Shown one piece after another: positions 57,785 through 64,000 of a stretch of 64,000 nt of DNA. A model generated the notes under the pieces. That model ran no database searches. It was not told where the DNA came from and worked only from the letters and a program-made list of their open reading frames with translations. This DNA comes from Phototrophicus methaneseepsis (GTDB taxonomy: Bacteria; Chloroflexota; Anaerolineae; Aggregatilineales; Phototrophicaceae): positions 5,456,001 to 5,520,000 of the forward strand of contig NZ_CP062983.1 of the NCBI RefSeq assembly GCF_015500095.1, given 5' to 3'. Position 1 is the stretch's first letter. Every line of letters begins with the position of its first letter. The position numbers and the translations under genes were made by a program.

Positions 57785-59740
57785 TTAGCGTAATTCCAGG
57801 TGCTTACTGGCGAGCTGGCCCCAGAGCATCATCGGGAAGTTGGACCACGCGTTGAAGTAAGTCACGCGGGCATCTGCACGGCTCGCAAGCAGATCATAGC
57901 TCAGGGCACGCAGATAAATCATGGCTGGCGTGGCCGGAATACTGGGATTGTTGCTGGCGAGCGTATCCAGGATATTGAGTACATCTGCCGGGTCATCATC
58001 AACGAGCAGGGCATCATAGGCCGCATCGGGCACTTCTAAGGTGGTGACACCGGGTTGCAGCGGTTCGAACCCTGCCGGCGCTGGGACAAGTTCCGCAGAA
58101 TAGGTCTGGCTGCGTGCATCTGGCGAAAAGCCCCACCAGCTCGTCCCTTCAATAGCAAACTGCACAACCAGCCGATTCGGTCGGCCCAATTCTGCAACGG
58201 GGACCGCTTCTACAACAGGCAGGCTCACGGCGTTGAGCTGTGCCGTCAGGTCTTCCTGAGTAGTCAGGTTCACGCGGGTGAAGTAGAACGCCAGCACGGC
58301 ATCTGTATCACAGGCAGGCGCTTCGCTGGCGACAACCAGCGCTTCGCAAATATCGAGGGCGGTGTTGCTAGGAACAGCAATCGCATCCAGCAGCGCACGG
58401 CTCTGGCGTGCAATCCAGCTCCCCGTCTCGCCGATAGGCTCCACAGATTGCGCAATGGAAATCGCTTCGTCTAACTGCCCATTGAGCGTGTAAGCCATCG
58501 CCAACGTCATTAACGCGCGATTGGCACCGGGCACATTGACGCCATATTGTTCTAGTGCCGCATTCAGCAGATTAATCGCATCGACAGGCTCATTGGCGAG
58601 GATCGGTTCTGCCGCCAGCAGCGCACACCCCAAGCTGTCCTGGTTGGTCATGCTGGCGTTCATTTCTGTAGAAGGACGATAGAAGTTATTGCTATACATC
58701 CACGTCACGGGGATTTCTGATAAACACGGCCAATCAGGCGATTCGCTCACCGTGTCGACTTGAATCACAGAGAGTTCTGGCTCGCGGATTTCCGGGTTAT
58801 CAACAGGCCAATCCACAATCTGACCTGCGCGAATTTGCTGCCCTGGCGCGACAAGATCCATCACGACGCCATTGCGCACGCCGACAATATAGAGACGCAT
58901 GCCGGGGCCGCTATCTTCCACCTCGATGACCACTTCATCCAAGCCATCACGGTTGACATCCGAAGCACGTTGTAACATCACAGACTGGCTATCACCGAAA
59001 GGCACAGCAGGCAGTTCATAATCAATTGGAACAACCTGGAAAGCCCCGCTTTCTGTGCGCGTCGCCAGGACAATTTCATCATAAAGTGTGGTCGGTTCAT
59101 CCCCGCCGCTATATGCACGAACCTGCATCACGGCGTCTTCGCCATTGCGCCCATCCAAATTAGCGGTCAGTGCGCTGATGGTGAAGCTACCTACTGTAAA
59201 ATCAGCAACCTGACCGTTACTGTTCAGCGCATCCTCGACATAGCGATGCACCAGGGGACGCATATCAACGGTGCCAATAGGTGCATTAAGCATGGCTTGC
59301 AACAATTCTTCAAGATCAGCGGGATTGCTGGGCGCATTAGGAAAGCGATCCACCAATTCATACATCGTGAGCTGCACAGCGCGCTGCGTGTCGACATCGT
59401 CTGCATCTAATGCCGCGATCTGCTCCAATGCCAGATCAATGAGATCAGATTCCAGCCACAAGCGAAGGGCATAATTTTCCAAGGGGGCTTGCGGCGATTG
59501 AGGGATAACCGCTGTCGGCATAGGCGTATTCGGTGCAATCACCTGACGATCTGCCGGGGCGGTATTGGTCGCAAAGAGCGAAGGTGGCGAAGTCGGGACG
59601 GCGGTCGCAGGTTGGGGTGTGTTAGTCGCGAAGGGGGCCTGGGCCGCGAGCGGCTCCGGCAGCATAAAGAAGATGACAGCCAGCCCCATGCATAGCCCTG
59701 CTAACAGCGTTATGCGCCATAAGCCGATCCGGTTTGCCAT
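57785..59740 (-). CDS. Large secreted protein with FG-GAP-like and TPR-like parts
   Basis: A 651-residue exported protein. Residues 8-34 form the signal/anchor helix (WRITLLAGLCMGLAVIFFMLPEPLAAQA). A Thr/Pro-rich linker of about 45 residues (TNTPQPATAVPTSPPS, NTPMPTAVIP) follows. The middle contains a calcium-type loop DVNRDGLDEVVIEVED and DGRNGEDAVMQV, as in FG-GAP/VCBS integrin-like repeats. The last 280 residues are helical with TPR-like features (AINLLNAALEQYGVN, LAMAYTLNGQLDEAISIAQSV). Four cysteines could form disulfides. Function unknown; it resembles cell-surface repeat proteins common in Chloroflexota. Confidence 0.82.
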   Translation of the reverse strand: MANRIGLWRITLLAGLCMGLAVIFFMLPEPLAAQAPFATNTPQPATAVPTSPPSLFATNTAPADRQVIAPNTPMPTAVIPQSPQAPLENYALRLWLESDLIDLALEQIAALDADDVDTQRAVQLTMYELVDRFPNAPSNPADLEELLQAMLNAPIGTVDMRPLVHRYVEDALNSNGQVADFTVGSFTISALTANLDGRNGEDAVMQVRAYSGGDEPTTLYDEIVLATRTESGAFQVVPIDYELPAVPFGDSQSVMLQRASDVNRDGLDEVVIEVEDSGPGMRLYIVGVRNGVVMDLVAPGQQIRAGQIVDWPVDNPEIREPELSVIQVDTVSESPDWPCLSEIPVTWMYSNNFYRPSTEMNASMTNQDSLGCALLAAEPILANEPVDAINLLNAALEQYGVNVPGANRALMTLAMAYTLNGQLDEAISIAQSVEPIGETGSWIARQSRALLDAIAVPSNTALDICEALVVASEAPACDTDAVLAFYFTRVNLTTQEDLTAQLNAVSLPVVEAVPVAELGRPNRLVVQFAIEGTSWWGFSPDARSQTYSAELVPAPAGFEPLQPGVTTLEVPDAAYDALLVDDDPADVLNILDTLASNNPSIPATPAMIYLRALSYDLLASRADARVTYFNAWSNFPMMLWGQLASKHLELR

Positions 59741-60077
59741 TTTGTGTCCCTTCCACGCAAAAATGAATTGTCACGCTCAGGGCAATGGCCCTGCCACCCC
59801 TGCGGCATGCCCATCATGCAGCACCTGAGCGCCAAATAATCTATATCCCTTATTCATTCGATTTTACCCACTTTGGCAGGGATTGCTAGGCGAGCGCACA
59901 CGACACTCTATTTTGTGATCTGGCAGGTTTTAAGCTATCTGAGTGATTGCTTACGAAATGTGCATCAACGTAGGCAAGGTGCTAAGGGGATGCTATACTG
60001 CCAGCGGATTTTTAGCCTGTGACCACGTGCCCGCTAAAACCACCATCTGATGATTGATATTTGCCGGAAGACACTTT
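59741..60077. other. Divergent intergenic region between two secreted-protein genes
   Basis: No gene is supported here. It holds the leaders of both genes, including a promoter for the plus-strand gene at 59971-59999. No repeat or hairpin of note is seen. Confidence 0.4.
59971..59999 (+). promoter_or_regulatory. Promoter of the FxLYD-propeller gene
   Basis: TAGGCA (59971-59976), a 17-base spacer and the extended -10 TGCTATACT (59991-59999) lie 79 bases before ATG 60078. Confidence 0.55.
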
Positions 60078-61466
60078 ATGCCTTACCGCATGACCTACTG
60101 CCTTCTCCTGTTTGCGATCTTCTCAACTGCATTGACATCCTCTTTTACGACGACGCTGGCCCAGGATGACGACCTGACCGTCGAAAATATAGAGCTCATT
60201 ACACGGGTTGATGCCTTCGGCACAGAAAGCGCCGTGCTCACAGGGATGCTGCACAACGAGAGTGACGATGCCTATGAAAACATCGTCATCTATGCCGATG
60301 TGCTCGATGATGAGGCGGTCATTGGGGAGGCCTTTGGTTATCTGACGAACCAGTGTGGCGCAGCTTATACAGATTTAGCGCTCCAACCGGGTGCCGCCCG
60401 CTACTTCGAGGTCACAATCGATCTATTTGAAGACGGCGACCCGACAGACTATGAATTCTTCATTGAAGGCGACGCCTCAGAGCCGGAAACATCAGGAGAT
60501 GATCTCGCTCTGACGGGTATCACCCAGGTCACAGATCAGGAGGTGGTGCTCGTTGAATGGGAAGACGAAACGAGCCTGCGCTATGGCGTCGGCTGTGATG
60601 AGCAGGTCTTCACAACTTATGATTGGTATCGCTACGACATCAACGCAGACGAGATAGCGCCCTTAGAAGAAAGCCCAAACGAGCAGTACATTACAGAGGC
60701 GATGCTGCGGCAGACGGGCATTAACCAGGTCACGCAAAGCCGGGAAGAAGACCCTCAACTCTTCTTCCGCTCACACCTGACGTTCCCAACGCAGTCACAG
60801 CGTATCATCTACCAGACGGACCTGCATAACATCATCACATCAGAGCGTGACGGCTCCTTTAAGCGCGTGGTAAACAGCAATTTGTATCAATATAGCTTAC
60901 AGGGCTTTGTATGGTCGCCATTGGGGAACTTCGCGGCGTATTACTTCGGCGCATATGGGGACCCGGTGCATTACTTCACGGCATCTATTGAAGGCGGCGC
61001 AATCAGCGGTCCTCTGCAAAATCAGGACCCATCCATCACCGTTCCAGGCCTGACGGATGACGGTCAGCGCGTCATCATCACGGGGACGTACCCCAATGCA
61101 CAGGGCGAAGACGTCACGGGTTACTACTTCCGCTCAACGATCAATGGCAGCCTGGAATTCATGTTCGAAGCTGAGGAAGATGAAATCCCTGGCAACAATT
61201 ACCCGGCCCCGACTTATTATCGCCAGGATGCCGATACACGCTTCATTTACATCGTGCGGCCCCTGGATGGGCAGACGGTGCTGCAATGCTTTTACCGAGA
61301 AGAAGATGACCTCTCGACCCTGACCGAACTCCCCTTGCAGCTAGCGATTGATGAACGCGCATGGAGCATTTTATCGCCGGAGGCCACAACGCTGGCATTG
61401 GCCGCGAATGGGCGTCATGCGGGGCTGTGGCTCATCGACCTGACAGCATTTGAGCAGTGCCAATAA
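60078..61466 (+). CDS. Secreted protein with FxLYD-like and propeller-like domains
   Basis: A 462-residue exported protein. The N-terminal 28 residues (MPYRMTYCLLLFAIFSTALTS onwards) form a signal peptide, which with GGAAG fixes ATG 60078. Residues about 35-115 resemble the FxLYD immunoglobulin-like domain (AVLTGMLHNESDDAYENIVIYADVLDDEAVIGEA, then LQPGAARYFEVTI). The C-terminal two thirds are strand-rich with propeller-like units (QGFVWSPLGNFAAYYFG, LTDDGQRVIITG, WSILSPEATTLALAANG). The protein is very acidic. It is probably cell-surface exposed; no enzymatic motif is seen. Confidence 0.82.
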   Translation: MPYRMTYCLLLFAIFSTALTSSFTTTLAQDDDLTVENIELITRVDAFGTESAVLTGMLHNESDDAYENIVIYADVLDDEAVIGEAFGYLTNQCGAAYTDLALQPGAARYFEVTIDLFEDGDPTDYEFFIEGDASEPETSGDDLALTGITQVTDQEVVLVEWEDETSLRYGVGCDEQVFTTYDWYRYDINADEIAPLEESPNEQYITEAMLRQTGINQVTQSREEDPQLFFRSHLTFPTQSQRIIYQTDLHNIITSERDGSFKRVVNSNLYQYSLQGFVWSPLGNFAAYYFGAYGDPVHYFTASIEGGAISGPLQNQDPSITVPGLTDDGQRVIITGTYPNAQGEDVTGYYFRSTINGSLEFMFEAEEDEIPGNNYPAPTYYRQDADTRFIYIVRPLDGQTVLQCFYREEDDLSTLTELPLQLAIDERAWSILSPEATTLALAANGRHAGLWLIDLTAFEQCQ

Positions 61467-61475
61467 GGCCCCTAC

Positions 61476-61505
61476 ATGCCTAATTAGCAAATGCCTAATT
61501 AGCAA
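61476..61505 (+). repeat. Tandem 15-base duplication
   Basis: ATGCCTAATTAGCAA occurs twice without a gap (61476-61490, 61491-61505). It covers the end of the receiver-domain gene on the minus strand; the stop TAA is inside the second copy. Confidence 0.9.
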
Positions 61506-61873
61506 ATCAGCAAATAATTGGTAATGACCGATCGCAAGCGTTCCAGGGGGAAGGGTTTTTGCAGGCAGTCATTCGCCCCAGCGTTGAGCGCTAAGTCCAC
61601 ATATTCCGGCGAACCTGCTGTCATGGCTATAATAGGCACATGCTGGAAGTCAGGGTGCTGCTTCAGCTTTGCAATGGCCTCCCAGCCACGCATACCCTTT
61701 TCTGGCAGGAGCAGGTCCATAACGACCAGATCAGGTTGGAGTTGGAGAGCATATTGAACGCCTTCTGCGCCATCGTTAGCCGTGGAAACTTCAATATCCA
61801 GCGAGCGCATGGCAACACGTAATAAATTCAAAGTCTGCTGATCGTCGTCAACTATGAGTACGCGCTTCGACAT
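61499..61873 (-). CDS. Single-domain response regulator (CheY-like receiver)
   Basis: A 124-residue receiver domain only. Phosphorylation residues are D9-D11 (VDDD), phospho-acceptor D53 in LVVMDLLLPEKG, T85 in IIAMTAGS and K106 in LQKPFPLE. PELVVMD-type spacing and the C-terminal helix are complete, so it is a functional receiver without an output domain. Such proteins pass phosphate between kinases or bind partners. No histidine kinase is adjacent. A 15-base tandem duplication touches its stop codon. Confidence 0.94.
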   Translation of the reverse strand: MSKRVLIVDDDQQTLNLLRVAMRSLDIEVSTANDGAEGVQYALQLQPDLVVMDLLLPEKGMRGWEAIAKLKQHPDFQHVPIIAMTAGSPEYVDLALNAGANDCLQKPFPLERLRSVITNYLLIC

Positions 61874-62170
61874 CTCTCGTCCTGACGCAATAAAGCCAAA
61901 AGTACTGTCTGCAAGTTATTCAGATTAGATCATGGAAATCTTCAGGTTATGTTCAGATGCCATTCAGGTATGATGAAAGAGACCCATAACAGAGAGCCCA
62001 TATCTGTTCACTGAACCATCTAACCATAGTGAAATCGTTCTGTCACCCTACCAAAACGGATTCATACTAAATTGTTTTGTTTGACCCGTCTTGCATGCAC
62101 TGACTGATACGAAATCGACGCCATTGTACCAACAAGTTCGGAAAACGCTAATTCGTCAGGATAAAACCCT

Positions 62171-63322
62171 GTGACCCAGATGATACAGCCCCATTGGCAA
62201 CCCGATGCAGAAACCGGTTTTTTAATTTCGCCAGCGCCCCTGGCCGACTTGCGCGCATCCAGCCTATACGGTACGAAGGCACTCCCCAGTGCCATTGCGG
62301 ATGCCCTGGAAAACGCTGCCCAGACATTGCCAGCATGGATAACAGCGGGAACCGCGCGCACAGAATTGGAACAGCTCCCAACATGGGAGCCGCAGTATGA
62401 TTGGGCGCCGGAAGATGGCCTCACGTTGGAACGATTGTTTGGGCTGTATGGCTACTGTGCCAGTGCCTATGTCTATGGTCACGAAACCCCCTCAAAACAT
62501 CTGCCCGCATCCATTGCTGTGCCATGGGTTATCATCGCGGAAGCTGTTGGGCGGCCACCTATGCTCAGTTATACGGCGCAGGTGCTCAATAACTGGCGAC
62601 TGATTGACGCCAGGGGCGGCATGCTACCGGATAACCTGGACGTGCACTTCAGGTTGACGAATTTGGATGATGAGCGCTGGTTCTTCGTCGTCCATGCCGC
62701 CATCGAAGCCCATGGCGGGGCCTTACTGAGCGCCCTACAGCAAGCCGCAGAAGGGGCACTCCAGGAAGAAGAGCGTATGATGCTGCTGGCTTTCCGCCAG
62801 ATGCAGCGCGCTCTTGTCGATATTACGACCCTGTTCCACCGCATGCCAGAGCACTGCGAACCGGGCATCTATTATGAGCAGCTCAGGCCGTATTTGTTCA
62901 GCTTTACGGATGTGGTTTATGAAGGAGTGCCTAAGTTAAGCGGCCCCCAGAGCTATCGCGGGGGTTCCGGCGCACAAAGCAGCATTATTCCAGCGGCACT
63001 AGCAGGGCTTGGCATCCTGCATGAGGACAATTCGCTGACCTCACATCTAAACACCATGCGCGATTATATGCCTGTGCCACACCAGCAGTTCATCCAGACC
63101 ATGGCGCAATCTCGTGTGAGAGCGATGGCCGCAGAAAGCCTTGCCCTGCGGGATGAATACAATAATACGCTGCGACGTCTTATGACGTTCCGACGAGCAC
63201 ATCTTTACTATGCCAGGACGTATATCTTCGCCCGGTCGACCAACCCTATTGGCACCGGCGGCACGGACTTCATGCAATTTTTATCCCAGTTGATTGACGA
63301 AACCGAGCAGCATCTCCTGTAA
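62171..63322 (+). CDS. Indoleamine-2,3-dioxygenase-family heme enzyme
   Basis: A 383-residue member of the IDO family. YRGGSGAQSSIIPAALAGLGI is the conserved substrate-side block, MRDYMPVPHQQFIQTM the next, and RRAHLYYARTYIFARSTNPIGTGGTDFMQFL the C-terminal block with proximal heme ligand His344 and the Gly/Thr loop. IDO enzymes open the indole ring of tryptophan to N-formylkynurenine. GTG 62171 has AGGAT 8 bases upstream; ATG 62180 is an alternative. No kynureninase or other tryptophan-degradation gene is adjacent, so the pathway role is an inference. Confidence 0.93.
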   Translation: MTQMIQPHWQPDAETGFLISPAPLADLRASSLYGTKALPSAIADALENAAQTLPAWITAGTARTELEQLPTWEPQYDWAPEDGLTLERLFGLYGYCASAYVYGHETPSKHLPASIAVPWVIIAEAVGRPPMLSYTAQVLNNWRLIDARGGMLPDNLDVHFRLTNLDDERWFFVVHAAIEAHGGALLSALQQAAEGALQEEERMMLLAFRQMQRALVDITTLFHRMPEHCEPGIYYEQLRPYLFSFTDVVYEGVPKLSGPQSYRGGSGAQSSIIPAALAGLGILHEDNSLTSHLNTMRDYMPVPHQQFIQTMAQSRVRAMAAESLALRDEYNNTLRRLMTFRRAHLYYARTYIFARSTNPIGTGGTDFMQFLSQLIDETEQHLL

Positions 63323-63345
63323 ACCATATTCAGGTTGCAACAGGC

Positions 63346-64000
63346 TTATACAGAACGGCGACGCGGGGGAACATAGTCGATATGTTCCTCTCCGCCCACA
63401 TCAAGGCCGAAGGACAGCCACAAAGCATCTTCCGGGCATAGATTGATGCAGGTCTGGCATAGCGTGCATTCCGTTGAAAGGACGCGCTGCCCATTTTTGA
63501 TATATTTGGGGATGTCGATATTCATAGGGCACATTTCCACACAGACGTTGCACGTCTCGCAGCCTGCATCCGGGTTACCAGCAACCTTGAGCAGTGAAAA
63601 GCGAGAGGTCGTCTTCATCATGACGGAGATCGGGCAGAGGTATTTACAAAAGGCGCGGTTATCTTTGAGAAGCAACCCCAGGCCAATGCCGAGCACATCA
63701 TAAAGCAGCAGCCCACCTATGAACCACAACAGCCCCGTCTCGCCCAATGCCCCATTGTATTGAAAGACTAACCACAAGACGCTCACCACAATAAAGCTGG
63801 TGATGAAATGAATGTAGCGTACCCAACCCCAACGCCTGGGCAAACGATAGCGCGAATGCTTGTAAGGCATCAGGTCAAAGATCATCGCGAACCAGCACGC
63901 CCACCCACACCAGATGCGCCCGAACACGAGCGGCCCCAAGACCTTCGCCAGGGCATAGTGCAGCAAAATATAAGGGGCGAAGCCCGCTAACAAAGCCCAG
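63346..64000 (-). CDS. Membrane polyferredoxin (NapH/CcoG-like 4Fe-4S protein), partial
   Basis: The 5' end lies beyond the right window edge; about 218 C-terminal residues are visible. Three hydrophobic helices flank GRIWCGWACWF and FCKYLCPISVM, the Cys pairs of the NapH/NosR/CcoG class. Two ferredoxin clusters follow, CETCNVCVEMCP and CTLCQTCINLCP, each able to bind one 4Fe-4S centre. It would pass electrons between the quinone pool and a soluble partner. Its stop is 23 bases from the stop of the convergent IDO gene. The partner oxidoreductase is not in this window. Confidence 0.9.
   Translation of the reverse strand, partial: WALLAGFAPYILLHYALAKVLGPLVFGRIWCGWACWFAMIFDLMPYKHSRYRLPRRWGWVRYIHFITSFIVVSVLWLVFQYNGALGETGLLWFIGGLLLYDVLGIGLGLLLKDNRAFCKYLCPISVMMKTTSRFSLLKVAGNPDAGCETCNVCVEMCPMNIDIPKYIKNGQRVLSTECTLCQTCINLCPEDALWLSFGLDVGGEEHIDYVPPRRRSV

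Overview
The window looks like a chromosomal stretch of a Chloroflexota bacterium, most likely in the Anaerolineae or a close relative. This is inference from gene content and gene style, not from a marker-gene tree. The clues are a single-polypeptide Elp3, a FHA protein with an N-terminal zinc ribbon, an orphan TadA/CpaF ATPase, several secreted beta-propeller and TPR proteins with N-terminal signal peptides, an indoleamine-2,3-dioxygenase-type enzyme, and mid-GC DNA with many intrinsic terminators. About 70 genes are supported. There is one tRNA (Phe-GAA), no rRNA, no CRISPR array, no transposase and no phage gene.

Layout. 1-6.2 kb: end of a primary sigma factor, three DinB-fold proteins, a TPR protein, a secreted protein and a TlpA-like thioredoxin. 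6.3-13.9 kb: a two-domain thioredoxin, a WD40 protein, a serine-synthesis pair (class V aminotransferase, then serA), tRNA-Phe, two methyltransferase-type genes and a nucleotidyltransferase. 14-21.5 kb: a decayed YrdB-like gene, a PLP aminotransferase, a Nudix-like/APH fusion, an LLM oxidoreductase, a three-gene operon of tiny membrane proteins, and sucCD. 21.8-24.1 kb: an AT-rich island in which a class I terpene synthase lies between two paralogous STAS-like genes. 24.3-26.4 kb: a chelatase AAA+ gene and its VWA partner, joined by an A9 tract that looks like a -1 frameshift site. 27-34.8 kb: an ECF-type sigma factor, a marR-doxX-ring-cleavage dioxygenase operon with paired operator-like sites, a FHA protein, ftsH and small membrane genes. 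34.9-42.9 kb: a TadA-type ATPase, efp, a DUF84 NTPase that lacks a canonical start codon, a TIR-FGE fusion, surE, a ParB-like/DUF4032 protein and a PAP2-like protein. 43-54.3 kb: OsmC, an MFS transporter behind a possible attenuator, a GH13 glycosidase, an APH(3')-like kinase, a C39-TPR protein, ridA, a third STAS-like protein and elp3. 54.5-64 kb: a pentapeptide-repeat/TIR protein, rho, two large secreted proteins, a lone receiver domain, the IDO-type enzyme and the end of a polyferredoxin.

Most genes are single transcription units with their own hairpin terminators. Clear operons are aminotransferase-serA, sucCD, marR-catD-catE-like, the three small membrane genes, and the chelatase pair. 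The best candidates for new biology are the chelatase frameshift site, the terpene synthase between STAS-like genes, the two TIR fusion proteins, the MarR operator pair and the non-AUG start of the DUF84 gene. Functions rest on motifs read by eye; no database search was possible.
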